Assembly: GCA_963827605.1 (NCBI GenBank)
Contig: CAWHBK010000004.1
Coordinates: 620,001 to 684,000, forward strand
DNA length: 64,000 nucleotides
Source: DSYU01 sp963827605
GTDB lineage: Bacteria > Chloroflexota > Anaerolineae > Anaerolineales > Anaerolineaceae
Direction of reading: 5' to 3'
Positions 8,428 to 17,399 of this stretch are shown one piece after another. A program made the translations under genes and the position numbers. The number at the start of each line of letters is the position of its first letter. Positions within the stretch are counted from its first letter, which is position 1. The notes beneath the pieces were generated by a model. That model was given only the letters and a program-made list of their open reading frames with translations. It had not been told where the DNA came from and did no database searches.

Positions 8428-8569
8428 GCCGCACCTCCTTACCAGTCCCGCGAAACGGTTTCCGAACCCGTCCTGGTTTCAACTGTTTTCTGGTCGCCTT
8501 CATGCGGTAGTGCAGTTTCGGAAGGCGGCTCAGGTTGGACCGGTTGGACGGCTTCTGGCTGCTGCTCTT

Positions 8570-9394
8570 TCAGTGCATCCTCCGGCAGGCTCGCCTCTGG
8601 CGGGCTTCCCACATGTGCCTGACCCGGATCGAGTCCATATCCGGCTCGGAAGCCGTACCCGGCTCCGCCTCTTCTTCCCCGGTGCCAATCTGCAAACGTT
8701 CTTCCAGCGCGTGGATGATGGTTTCATACACCTTGATATATGTATGGCGTTTATCGGTCGCCTCAACGATCGTCCACGGGCCCCACTCCGTTTCCGTCCG
8801 TTCGAGCATTTCCTCATAGACCCGCAGCCACTTTTTATAGCGCTTGTGATTGCGCCAGTCCTCGTCCGTCACGCGCCAGGCATTCAGCCGGTCGGCGGTC
8901 AGCTTTTCGAAGCGTTTGCGCTGCTCCTTCTTTTTGATGTGCAGGAAGAATTTCAGGATCAGGGCGCCGTCATCGCTCAGGTTGCGCTCGAAGTCGACAA
9001 TGTCTCGGTAGGCGAGCTCCCATTCTTGTTTTTTTACCAGTTTCGACATACGTTCCACCAGCACTCGCCCATACCAGGAGCGGTCGAAGATGGCCCATTC
9101 TCCCCGGGCTGGGATTTTGAGCCAGAAACGCCACAGCCAGGGGTGCTTCTTCTCATAGGTGCGGGAAGCACGGATGGGATAAATTTTGTACCCGCGCGGG
9201 TCGATCGGGTCGGTGAGTTTATGGATAGTCGTGCCTTTTCCGGCAGCGTCCCAGCCTTCGAAAAGAATGATCACCGGAACCCCGGCCGACCAGCTGGCCT
9301 GCTGCACCCGGTATAACCGGTCAGACAAGTCCGCCATGCGCTTCTTATAGGTTGCTTTATCAATCTTTTGGGTAAGGTCAATGTTTTCAAGCAT
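8570..9394 (-). CDS. PPK2-family polyphosphate kinase (first of pair), tail possibly frameshifted
   Basis: A second one-domain PPK2 with GWDAAGKGT (Walker A), DPRGY, DRSWYGRV (Walker B) and RVTDEDWRNHKRYKKW. ATG 9394 is preferred over GTG 9412 because GAAAGGG lies at ribosome-site distance. It differs from its neighbour around the lid (YEEMLERTETEWGPW), so substrate choice may differ. As read it ends at 8570 in an Arg-rich tail (RQRRACRRMH). In another frame the sequence stays open, encodes an acidic Pro/Glu-rich tail and stops at 8439-8441, exactly on the ribosome site of the next gene. That suggests one missing base near 8640-8670 and a true end at 8439. The kinase domain is unaffected. Confidence 0.88.
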   Translation of the reverse strand: MLENIDLTQKIDKATYKKRMADLSDRLYRVQQASWSAGVPVIILFEGWDAAGKGTTIHKLTDPIDPRGYKIYPIRASRTYEKKHPWLWRFWLKIPARGEWAIFDRSWYGRVLVERMSKLVKKQEWELAYRDIVDFERNLSDDGALILKFFLHIKKKEQRKRFEKLTADRLNAWRVTDEDWRNHKRYKKWLRVYEEMLERTETEWGPWTIVEATDKRHTYIKVYETIIHALEERLQIGTGEEEAEPGTASEPDMDSIRVRHMWEARQRRACRRMH

Positions 9395-9412
9395 ATTCAG
9401 TGACCCTTTCAC

Positions 9413-9715
9413 AGGAGGTTAGGAAGTCGATGCGTGCGGCGAGAGCGAACGAATCGACCACGGTGAGCAGCACCTGCGTAAAACAATCCAGGAAATTGCA
9501 TCATTGATAAAGATTGTAGGGAAATCGGCGCCAATAATCAAGCTTAATGAGGGATTTTCCCCGGCCCGCTTTGGGAATCTTCCGACTTTCCCAGACCCAT
9601 CTAGACCATTATCATGCCATTTCAGGAGAAGAAATTGTGCAGCACACCGCTGACGCCTACCATAACAGCCCCATCGTAGAAGAACGGTGTGCTGCAATTT
9701 CGGAGGTTTGATAAA
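9413..9715. other. 300-bp gap with imperfect inverted repeat
   Basis: No gene is evident. GCAGCACACC near 9640 and GGTGTGCTGC near 9685 form an imperfect stem with a loop of about 35 nt just ahead of the yggT ribosome site. It may be a leader structure or a promoter-proximal operator. Confidence 0.3.
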
Positions 9716-10167
9716 ATGACAGTTCCCTATCGTCCCGAGAATCCCCACCCGACCGCGAAGAACGCGTGGAGGTGGTTAACCAACCGGGTGAATACCAGCA
9801 GCGGCACGTGGTGCGTAATACCGCCGCCGAGCAGCGGTTGTTGATATCCCGCGTCACGCAAGTGCTGTGGCTTCTGTTTGGCTTTTTAGAGGCGCTGATC
9901 GGCATCCGCATTGTGCTCAAGCTGATCGGGGCAAACCCGGCCGCATTCTTTAGCCAGATCATTTTTGGGGTAACCGAAGTATTCTTATGGCCTTTTAGCG
10001 GCTTGCTCTCCAACCCAACGGTGGGCGCGTTCCAGCTCGAGGTTACCTCGATTATCGGCATGATCGTGTACGCGCTGATCGCCTGGGGGCTGACGCGCCT
10101 GCTGTGGGTGTTATTCTACCGCCCGGACACATCCACAGTCACCACGTACCGCGAAGAGCGCTATTAG
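9716..10167 (+). CDS. YggT-family membrane protein, frameshift near the start
   Basis: A small YggT-type integral membrane protein with two hydrophobic hairpins (LWLLFGFLEALIGIRIVLKLIG and VTSIIGMIVYALIAWGLTRLLWVLF) and a conserved-looking middle (FLWPFSGLL). The uninterrupted frame can only begin at GTG 9766, which lacks a ribosome site. An ATG at 9716 has GGAGGT at ideal distance and reads MTVPYRPENPHP before leaving frame. One missing base in the C-rich run at 9744-9750 would join it to DREERVEVVNQPGEY, so the true protein is probably about 150 residues from 9716. YggT proteins are linked to osmotic or division functions without a settled biochemical role. Confidence 0.78.
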
Positions 10168-10176
10168 AACCTATAA

Positions 10177-10228
10177 AATCATTGCGTTGTTTGCGTCATC
10201 AAATCGTGCCGCAAACAACGCAATGATT
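10177..10228. terminator. Bidirectional hairpin between yggT and the anti-sigma/PD40 gene
   Basis: A 19-bp perfect inverted repeat (10177-10195 with 10210-10228, 14-nt loop) at a convergent junction, flanked by AAAA on the left and ATTTTAATT on the right. The stop codon of the minus-strand gene (10227-10229) overlaps the stem end. Confidence 0.7.
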
Positions 10229-12824
10229 ATTTTAATTCCAGGCTCAATATCCTCTGGCTGCTCAATCGTACCGGGGCAAAATCAGAGTCCCCGCTCACGT
10301 TTTGGGCCCACAACCCGCTCTCGCTGCTGTAAATCAACCAGCCGTCTTTTACCGCCCAGTCAATCAGCGCATCTTCCGAAAACGCCAGGGTGTCCATCAG
10401 GCCGTCTTTTGGATTAAAGGTGACGAAAGAAGCCTTATCGTGGGTCAGCAGGTCATATTGGACGAAGGCGAATAGCAACCGGCCATCCGGCAGCCACACG
10501 ATTCGGCCAGTGGCCTCCGGCGTGGGGAAGGTGTAATCAGGCAGCGATTTGCGCATTCCCGCACCGGGGACGATAAGGTCCAGGATGAACAAGTTGGCAT
10601 GTTCCATCTGAGTGTTCGGGTCCGTCTGGGTGGCAATCAGCGCCAATTGCCTGCCATCCGGCGCGATAGCCATCGCCTGCACATCGTCCCACCCGGAAAG
10701 GACCCGCATGGTAACCGGCCCAGTCAGCGTGCTCCAGTGAATGGAGACCAGGGTTACAGAACGGTTCCGCCCAGTGGTTTCAGCCAGATAGATGGTTTTG
10801 CTGTCTGGCGACCAGACCGGGCGAACCCGCTCAGAAGGCGAATCGATGGGGAAGATGCCTAATACACCTTCCTCCCGGCCAATCACCGCCAGGCGCGGTA
10901 CATCGCCCTCGTAGCGCAGCGCCGCCATCACCTTGCCATCCGGGGACCAAACCGGGCAGCCATAGGCCGGCGCTAACCCACCCACCACCGGTTGAGCCTT
11001 CGGAATCGCCAGCGCCGGGTTGCCGCCATCCGCGTCCATGAGGAAGATGCCGCTTGGGTACTCTTTATAGGACCAGTAAGCAATCTTCTGCCCGTCCGGC
11101 GACCAGGTGGGGCAGTCGTTATGGGTATCGTCCGGAACAAGTACCACACTCACGCCATCCGCACCCATGCGGGTAATCGCAAAGCCCTGGCTAAGCTCCG
11201 CGTCCTGCTCGGCCATCAGCATCGATTCGGTGACTGCCAGCGGCGGCAGGGATTGAATGCGGGGACTTTCGATTGGGCCGGCAGCCTGGGGTTGGATATG
11301 CAGCGATTCAGCGGAGGGCCGCAAGCGGGGAACGGTTACCAAATCTGCGGGTAAGCCCACCAGTCGTTCGATCTCCGGCGCGGCGGAATACCCTAAGGGG
11401 GAATTGCGGATGGCGTAGATGCCTGGTTCTCCAACCGGCTTCCCGGTGCCGGGGTCGGCCAGGCGACCGGCCACCGCCAGCCAACGTGTTTTTGAAGCCC
11501 CTTTTGAGTCCCAGCTGGCGCGCTCTAAATTTCCATCCACACACAGCCCGGGCATATCACTGGGGGCAGTCTGATTATTGTTAATGGCATTGACCAGGTG
11601 AACCGTCCAACAGCTGGTATTATGGCTATCCTGGAGTGTGCCAAGCAATGATCCTCCGGGCATGCTGCTGATCGAGCGAAAAGCGGTCCCGCCGGACGCC
11701 CGGTCGATTATGTGGCTGACTTTATCCACAAAGATTTCGCGATAGTTCGGGCCGATCACCGGGGAAAGCCGAATCTGGTCGGCGAGCGCCCCATTTCCCT
11801 GGGAGACCTGGCCCTGCGCCAGGTACGCCAGACTGCCGCCGCCTAACGCCCAGTCGAAGGCCCCCTGCGGCCCGGCCGTTCGGCCATCATCAAACGCGCC
11901 TTCTTCCGTCGCCAGGCCGTACCATCCATCAAAGGACCAGCCGTCGGCAATATTATAAACACTGCGCGCAGTAGCCAGCAGCGGTTGGTTGGGTGAGAAC
12001 AACATTTTTTCGGCCATATTGCGCGTACCGGGCAGGCTGACCGCGACGCCGCCGGTGATGGGTACCAGGTACCCCCAACGGTCGCCGTTTTGCGCCAGCC
12101 GCCGCCCGATCAGGGCAATCCAATGTCCATCCGCGGACCAGGAGAGCGGGCCCTGCCAGTCGATGCCTGATTCGGCGGTTAGCTGCGTCAGGCGCGTGCC
12201 CGCTACGCTGATCACATACACCTCGCGCTTGCCGGTGCGGTCGGAGAGAAAGGCAATCCACTCCCCATCCGGCGACCAGATCGGGTCGCTGTCTTGGGCA
12301 GGTGACTTGGTCAGGTTGGAGAGGTCCGGGGTGGAAGAACCGGTGCTGTTGAGCAAGAAAATGTCGGCATTGCCGTTTGCGCTGCCGGTCTGATTGTTTT
12401 CAAAAAGCACCAGGCCGCGAAAGCGCAGGTGTGGGGTGGGGGTGAGCGACGGCAAGACGATAACCGGCGTCGAGGTTGGGGCCGGGGAGAAAACTTGCGT
12501 CTTCCACTGCAAGCCGACCACAGCAATCAAGAACAACAGGCCAGAAAGCGCAACCAGGACGCGGCGCGAGCGCCGGCGGCGGGCGGCGCGCTGGGCCAGC
12601 ACCTGGCGTGGAAGGTCCGCCGTGGGGCTGCCAACCTGGTTCCAATGCTGGTGCAGCACGCGGCGCAGGTCCCTTCCCAACACACCCATGCGCGCCTGAT
12701 GCGCCCGGCACTCCGGGCAGCCCTCCAGGTGCGCCTGAAGCGCCGCCCATTGTTCATCGGGCAGGCGCCGGTCTTCAATTTCCCGGATCAGATAGCGCGC
12801 TTGCTTGTGTGAAATTTCGATCAT
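10227..12824 (-). CDS. Zinc-finger anti-sigma-like membrane protein with PD40 beta-propeller
   Basis: An 865-residue protein in three parts. Residues about 1-55 form a putative zinc-finger (HC2/ZAS) domain with HLEGCPEC as the His-x3-Cys-x2-Cys core, typical of anti-sigma factors. A membrane span follows (VLVALSGLLFLIAVVGL, about 92-110). The rest is a large outer region of WD40-like PD40/TolB repeats (for example DPIWSPDGEWIAFLSD, CPTWSPDGQKIAYWS, RPVWSPDSKTIYLAE), probably a beta-propeller. The architecture suggests an envelope sensor that holds a sigma factor inside. No ECF sigma gene is adjacent, unlike most anti-sigma genes, so a partner may lie elsewhere or the finger may bind something else. 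Confidence 0.82.
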   Translation of the reverse strand: MIEISHKQARYLIREIEDRRLPDEQWAALQAHLEGCPECRAHQARMGVLGRDLRRVLHQHWNQVGSPTADLPRQVLAQRAARRRRSRRVLVALSGLLFLIAVVGLQWKTQVFSPAPTSTPVIVLPSLTPTPHLRFRGLVLFENNQTGSANGNADIFLLNSTGSSTPDLSNLTKSPAQDSDPIWSPDGEWIAFLSDRTGKREVYVISVAGTRLTQLTAESGIDWQGPLSWSADGHWIALIGRRLAQNGDRWGYLVPITGGVAVSLPGTRNMAEKMLFSPNQPLLATARSVYNIADGWSFDGWYGLATEEGAFDDGRTAGPQGAFDWALGGGSLAYLAQGQVSQGNGALADQIRLSPVIGPNYREIFVDKVSHIIDRASGGTAFRSISSMPGGSLLGTLQDSHNTSCWTVHLVNAINNNQTAPSDMPGLCVDGNLERASWDSKGASKTRWLAVAGRLADPGTGKPVGEPGIYAIRNSPLGYSAAPEIERLVGLPADLVTVPRLRPSAESLHIQPQAAGPIESPRIQSLPPLAVTESMLMAEQDAELSQGFAITRMGADGVSVVLVPDDTHNDCPTWSPDGQKIAYWSYKEYPSGIFLMDADGGNPALAIPKAQPVVGGLAPAYGCPVWSPDGKVMAALRYEGDVPRLAVIGREEGVLGIFPIDSPSERVRPVWSPDSKTIYLAETTGRNRSVTLVSIHWSTLTGPVTMRVLSGWDDVQAMAIAPDGRQLALIATQTDPNTQMEHANLFILDLIVPGAGMRKSLPDYTFPTPEATGRIVWLPDGRLLFAFVQYDLLTHDKASFVTFNPKDGLMDTLAFSEDALIDWAVKDGWLIYSSESGLWAQNVSGDSDFAPVRLSSQRILSLELK

Positions 12825-12931
12825 TTTACAAAGTGATCAGCCACTCAGTGAACAGTCGATCAGGAAGGGCGGGTATCCTTGCCCGCCAGCGTTGATGGCC
12901 AACGAACGAAGGGGGTACCATTCCCGCTCCA

Positions 12932-13922
12932 TTATCGCACCAATAGTAGATCTCCCCACGTGGTGGGGTCGGTCAGATGCCTGCTCGAGACGTTGGAAAC
13001 CATGGACTGCTGCACGTTGTTGTTCGCATCATCGTTGTCGTTGACGGAAATAGAAAAACCATAATGCCGGCCGCCGGCCGGGGTGATCTCAAAAACGTTC
13101 CAGGGAATGGCGGCCTCCACCCGGTACAACCCCGCCTCCAGGCGCGAGCCAATGCGTACATTGGTGCGCGCTCCGGCGATGTTGCTGGGGAACCACAGGT
13201 AGGCTTCTTTGGTCCCGTCAGGGTCGGGGCGGCCGGGAGAAATGCCCAGTTGAAAATCGTCCGGGCTGAGCTGGGTGTAATAAAAATCCTCTTTGAGATT
13301 GGTATCCAGCAGCAGCTCCAGCCCGTCGCCTTTGTAAATGTCCGCGCCAGTGGCATTCTGCACGTACACATCGTCGCGCACCTTGACCGCGATATAGAGA
13401 TTATTGTCATCCCAGCCAATGTGGAAGGAGGAAGCCAGGTCGGTATCATTGGTCCAATTGTTATTGCCATACACCACCGCATTGGCCGGATATTCCGTGG
13501 TGATATCCTTCCATTCGCTCCAGTCGCCATCGATGGCAGGCGGCGTGGACAGGTACTTCGCCACAATCGCCGAGCGCGGGCGAATGTCGGGGACGGTAGC
13601 GGCCGGCTGTGGAGGCGGTGTATTCGTCCGCGTGGGGTTGGCGGCAGGCGGGCGCGTGTTGGTTGGAACCGGGGCCCGAGTTCGCGGTGGAGTTTCCACC
13701 GCTGCTGCTGGTAGCAGCGCCACCCCTAGTGGCGGTGACTATGGGCGGCAGGCTCGGAGTAACTGAGTTTTGTTGGGTGATGGAAAACAACGCGGTAAGG
13801 GTCTGGTTGGGGGCGGGCAGCCGCGTGGGGGCCCCTTGGATGGCCTGCCCAGGCAGGTTGCAAGCCAGCTGAACGGCAAGTAGCAAAATGACTGCCGCGA
13901 GCGGGCGGTTTTTATTCCTCAT
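12932..13922 (-). CDS. Lipoprotein with CBM9-like domain, frameshifted
   Basis: The ATG at 13922 follows an AGGAGG ribosome site and encodes a lipoprotein signal (LLLAVQLAC, lipobox Cys near residue 21) and a Thr/Ser-rich spacer. Between about 13680 and 13725 the frame changes; downstream the sequence continues the Pro/Thr linker (TRAPVPTNTRPP) into a DOMON-like family 9 carbohydrate-binding domain (IDGDWSEW, FHIGWDDNNLYIAVKV, GDGLELLLDT, EAAIPWNVFEI, WGDLLLV). The full span is one base longer than a multiple of three, consistent with a single inserted base. The product would be about 330 residues, surface-tethered and likely sugar- or glycan-binding. No catalytic domain is attached. Confidence 0.75.
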
Positions 13923-13991
13923 CGATCCTCCTATCGGCGCGCGTGAGCTTATGACTCGATTATAATGGCACGAGCGAAGCGAAACAAGAAC

Positions 13992-13997
13992 TATAAT
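13992..13997 (+). promoter_or_regulatory. -10 box of the nrtR-like gene (leaderless)
   Basis: TATAAT lies 6 nt before the ATG at 14004, with no ribosome-binding site, so the transcript should begin at or next to the start codon. No clear -35 box is seen. Confidence 0.5.
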
Positions 13998-14003
13998 TAG
14001 GAC

Positions 14004-14851
14004 ATGAGAGAAGCTCGCACGCCCCGCTCAAGTGAAATTTCCCCACCCCCGGCCGGCGCATTTCTCCAAAACCTGGATGTGCGGGTGGTGGTGTTCTCCC
14101 TGCGCGATGAACGGCTGCAAGTTCTGCTCGCTCAAAACCAACCCGGTCCACTGCCGGAGCAGGGCTGGGAACTACCCGGCAGCCGTGTTCCAATGCAGCA
14201 ATCGCTGGAGGAGACCGCCACCGACCAGCTGGTCTGCCTGACCGGGCAGCGCGAGGCATACCTGGAGCAGTTGTATACCTATGGAGAGGCCAGCCGTCGA
14301 CTGGACAGGCCGGGCGTGCGGACTCGGCGGATCGAAGCGATCCGGAGGATCGAGGTGATCCGGCGGATCGAGGCGATCCGGCGGATCGAAGCGATCGGGC
14401 GGATCAAGGCGATCGGGCGGATCACGAGCGGCTGGTGAGCGTGGTGTATTTCGCGATCATCCCGGCCGGTGCGGCCTACGCGCGCGCAGCCGTTGTAGAT
14501 CAGGACGGCTGCCGGGCAAAATGGTTCCCGGTCGAACCACTGCCCCGGCTGGTTCTGGATCATCACGATATTTTGATGTACGCGCTGCGCCGCCTGCGCT
14601 ATAAACTGGAATATACCGCCGTGGGTTTTCAACTGCTGCCTGAACAGTTCAGCTTGAGTGAGCTGCAAAAAGTGTATGAGATGATCCTCGGCGAGAAGTT
14701 GGATAAGCGCAATTTCCGCCGCCGCATCTTACAGTCCGGCTTCATCGAGGAAACCATCCATCTGCGCTCCGGCGAGGGCCGCCCGGCGCGCCTGTTCCGC
14801 TACCAGCCGGATGCCGTGGCGGAGGTAAAAGCCAGAAGGTTGTTCCCATGA
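14004..14851 (+). CDS. NrtR-type Nudix transcriptional regulator, interrupted by repeat and frameshift
   Basis: Residues 1-100 form a Nudix-like domain with a degenerate Nudix box (ELPGSRVPMQQSLEETATDQL), as in NrtR regulators that bind ADP-ribose derivatives without hydrolysing them. The C-terminal half, in another frame, has the fold end (VSVVYFAIIP) and the winged-helix segment of NrtR (SLSELQKVYEMILG, DKRNFRRRIL, GRPARLFRYQP). NrtR regulates NAD or pentose metabolism genes. Between the halves, just after LYTYGEASRRLDRPG, lies an 18-bp repeat array (14325-14431) and one frameshift. In the downstream frame the array reads ADRSDP/ADRGDP hexapeptides running directly into DHERLVSVVYF, so a single missing base near 14300-14320 would restore one protein with a hydrophilic repeat loop. 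As read, it is broken. Confidence 0.75.
14325..14431 (+). repeat. 18-bp tandem repeat array inside the nrtR-like gene
   Basis: Five 18-bp units (starts 14325, 14343, 14361, 14379, 14397) plus a partial sixth (14415-14431), consensus CGGCGGATCGAGGCGATC with scattered substitutions. Each unit holds the short inverted repeat GATC...GATC. Unit length is a multiple of three, so copy-number change would not alter the frame. Confidence 0.9.
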
Positions 14852-14882
14852 GAGATGGAATGCTGGAATCAGGAGGGTACCC

Positions 14883-16412
14883 ATGAAGGTGGCAATCATT
14901 GGTTCAGGAATGGCCGGGCTCACGGCGGGAGCAGCCCTGGCCAGCAGCGGGCATACGGTAACCGTGTTCGAGCAGGCGCCTTTCCCCGGCGGCGTGACCG
15001 CGCCATACGAACAGGACGGCTTTCGCTGGGATTTGGGTCAGCTCCTGGTCGAAGGGTTTGGCCCCGATGAGCCGGTGGGGATGATCCTGCGGGAACTGGG
15101 AGTGCTGGATCGCATTCAGGTGCGCAAAGACGAACGCGGCTACGTGTTCCCGGACTTCGAAATCAAGCGTCCGGAAGTCTACAGCGGCCCGCTGTGGCGC
15201 ATGGACCGCTTGAAAAGCCTGTTCCCGGAAGATACCCGCGGGCTGGATCGCTACTGGAAGGATTACCTGCGCTTTGCCCGCCTGATGACCTGCGCGCGTA
15301 AGATTGATCAAAATCAAGGCTGGCAAGCGCGGACCTGGCAGGCCCGCCTGGCTGCCAGCCTGCTGCCCTTTATGTCGCGTAAGGATTGGAACGTCACCCG
15401 CTTGATGAACAGCTACTTCAAATCGGAAAGGTTGAAGATGGTATTCATCTCCATCCTGGCCGATTTTTTCACTCCACCCAGCCAGTTCACCGGTTTGGGC
15501 GTGTTTGCCCTGAACCAGGAGACCTCCTTCGAGCGGCGCATGCCCAAGACCCTGGCCCCTGGCGCGGAACAGCTCTACCATTACAGCGTGCTGGGCGGCA
15601 TCGGCACGCTGGTGCAGGCCCTGGTGCAGCGCATCACCGAAAGCGGCGGTCAGGTATGGACCGACTGCGCGGTGAGCCGGATTGTGGTGGAGAATGGGCG
15701 GGCGACGGGTGTTGTGGATGGAGAGGGCTGTTTCATCCCTGCCGACGCTGTGATCGCGTCTGGTGGGGCGCAGGAGGTATTTTTCAACCTGGTGGGCAAG
15801 CCACACCTGCCGCCTGGTCTCATCCAGAAAGTAACCCTGCTGCCGCTGATGGATTCGGTGTTTATGGTGCATTTGGGATTGGATATGGACCCAACCCCAT
15901 ACGTCCACGGGGTTTGCACATATTTTTACGGCACCTACGATCTGGAAGGCGCGATTACGCAGGCCAGGCAAGGCCAGTACCACAAAGGCAAGGATGGTTT
16001 CGTGGTCCACGTACCCACGCTGCATTCGCCCCAACTGGCTCCGCCTGGGCAGCACGCGCTGACCATTTATACCATCTGCCCGGACCGGCTCCGAAACGGC
16101 GAATGGGAGGAAAGCAAGGAGCGTTACGCCGACCGCCTGGTGGAATATGCCGAGGAGCGCATCCCCAAACTGCGCGAGCACACTCGCACGCGCGCGATCT
16201 TGACGCCGGACGATTTCCGCGCGCGAACGCATACCCATCACCACGCTTTTGGGGGCACCGCGCCCGTGATGGGCGCGCCAAAGATCCCGCACAAAACCTC
16301 CATCGAGGGCTTGTGGTTTATCGGCGCGCAGAGCGAGAGCGGCGGCGGGGTTAACAACGTGATCACAGGCGCGTACCGGACGGCGCGGCGCTTGAGCGAC
16401 GAGAAGCGCTGA
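14883..16412 (+). CDS. CrtI/phytoene desaturase-like FAD-dependent oxidoreductase
   Basis: The 509-residue protein starts with the dinucleotide-binding motif GSGMAGLTAG (residues 7-16) and the acidic strand end (VTVFEQ), then PFPGGVTAPYEQDGFRWDLG, typical of the CrtI/amine-oxidase superfamily. The C-terminal FAD-binding segment GLWFIGAQSESGGGVNNVITGA is intact. Such enzymes desaturate or isomerise polyenes, but related all-trans-retinol saturases and carotenoid oxidases share the fold. No phytoene synthase or other carotenoid gene is nearby, so a carotenoid role is not established. AGGAGG lies just before the ATG. It follows the nrtR-like gene by about 30 bp on the same strand. Confidence 0.85.
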   Translation: MKVAIIGSGMAGLTAGAALASSGHTVTVFEQAPFPGGVTAPYEQDGFRWDLGQLLVEGFGPDEPVGMILRELGVLDRIQVRKDERGYVFPDFEIKRPEVYSGPLWRMDRLKSLFPEDTRGLDRYWKDYLRFARLMTCARKIDQNQGWQARTWQARLAASLLPFMSRKDWNVTRLMNSYFKSERLKMVFISILADFFTPPSQFTGLGVFALNQETSFERRMPKTLAPGAEQLYHYSVLGGIGTLVQALVQRITESGGQVWTDCAVSRIVVENGRATGVVDGEGCFIPADAVIASGGAQEVFFNLVGKPHLPPGLIQKVTLLPLMDSVFMVHLGLDMDPTPYVHGVCTYFYGTYDLEGAITQARQGQYHKGKDGFVVHVPTLHSPQLAPPGQHALTIYTICPDRLRNGEWEESKERYADRLVEYAEERIPKLREHTRTRAILTPDDFRARTHTHHHAFGGTAPVMGAPKIPHKTSIEGLWFIGAQSESGGGVNNVITGAYRTARRLSDEKR

Positions 16413-16463
16413 GCCAACCCGGTGCTGAATGAAAATTGGCGCAAAACAGGGGGCGGTCAGGCA

Positions 16464-17345
16464 ATGAGGATCCATCCGCGCATGCTGTGGGCGGCTTTTA
16501 TTCGCGTGCTGATCGGGCTTCTGCTGATCGTGCTTTTTATTTCCCTGTACCTGGCGCTCAACCCGAATGCGCTGGGGGCGATGCTAATCTACTGGCCCGG
16601 GCATGTCACCCTCCCGGAACTGGGCCCGGTCCCGCCGCCGCCGTTGATTTCCGCGCCGGCTGGAGAAATTCCGGTTGGGCTGGTGGCTTTCTCCGGGGAA
16701 TACGGCGGCCAATCCTTTGCGTGCGGTTTCCTGCTGCAGCTTGAGAATGGCCGGCGCGTGGGTCTCAGCACCGCACACGCCGCTCCCGCCATAAAGCCAG
16801 GCGCCAGCCCGGTATTTCTCGCCCCGGATGGAGCTCTGGCAGCGCATCTCAATGGGCAAATCAAGCGCGGCAGGATCTTCCGCCAGGATCATTTCACCAC
16901 GGACTATGTACTGTGGTCTGTTGCCGGTGACCTCCCATCTGAAATGTTCCTGACGCCCGATCCGCGCGGACAAGGCCAGCCGGGCGAGCGCGTGCTGGTA
17001 TTTGGGCGTTTCATGACTGCAGACGGCAGCTCGCGAAGCTGGCCGGGAGTGGTGATGAAGGTTTCTCCGGAAGCCACCTGGATCCAGCTGGAAGAAACCA
17101 TCAACCCCAACGGTTTTAGCGGCTGCCCGGTCGTCAGCCAGCACACTGGCCAGGTAATCGGCATGGCCGTGGCCGGCTCGCGCAAAGCCCCTACCCTGAT
17201 GGGCCTGCATCCCATCGGTTCGCTGGTGAGAGAAGGCGCGGGCGGCATTGGAGGAATGAATGATAGCTCCGATGATCGCTTATTAAAAGTGGCGCGACCA
17301 GCAGATGCAGGACCCAGAATTTATTGCCGAGCTCGAAAAACTTGA
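16464..17345 (+). CDS. Membrane-anchored trypsin-like serine protease
   Basis: ATG 16464 is favoured over GTG 16422; neither has a strong ribosome site. Residues 12-32 form an N-terminal membrane span, followed by a Pro-rich linker and a chymotrypsin-fold domain. The catalytic triad can be placed: His105 in LSTAHAA, Asp147 in TTDYVLW and Ser219 in NGFSGCPVV, matching the trypsin GxSGxP signature. It has no PDZ domain, so it is not a typical DegP/HtrA. The active domain is predicted to face outside. Possible roles are surface protein processing or stress proteolysis. It lies 51 bp after the CrtI-like gene and could be co-transcribed, but no functional link is obvious. Confidence 0.75.
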   Translation: MRIHPRMLWAAFIRVLIGLLLIVLFISLYLALNPNALGAMLIYWPGHVTLPELGPVPPPPLISAPAGEIPVGLVAFSGEYGGQSFACGFLLQLENGRRVGLSTAHAAPAIKPGASPVFLAPDGALAAHLNGQIKRGRIFRQDHFTTDYVLWSVAGDLPSEMFLTPDPRGQGQPGERVLVFGRFMTADGSSRSWPGVVMKVSPEATWIQLEETINPNGFSGCPVVSQHTGQVIGMAVAGSRKAPTLMGLHPIGSLVREGAGGIGGMNDSSDDRLLKVARPADAGPRIYCRARKT

Positions 17346-17399
17346 GCCAGCATATCCAGTGGCTCGCCTGCGGATAAAAACCGAATCACAAATCAGGCG

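Noticed and set aside
12977..13714. Plus-strand open frame over the CBM9-like gene
   Set aside because: Shadow of the minus-strand gene, which shows a coherent lipoprotein signal, linker and binding domain.
14325..14431. CRISPR-like array
   Set aside because: Units are contiguous 18-bp tandem repeats without spacers, and no cas gene is present.
16422..16463. Upstream GTG start for the trypsin-like protease
   Set aside because: It would add 14 polar residues ahead of the membrane signal and has no ribosome site; ATG 16464 fits better.
14904..16475. 523-codon open frame antisense to the CrtI-like gene
   Set aside because: High-GC shadow frame; the plus-strand product has clear FAD motifs, the antisense product none.
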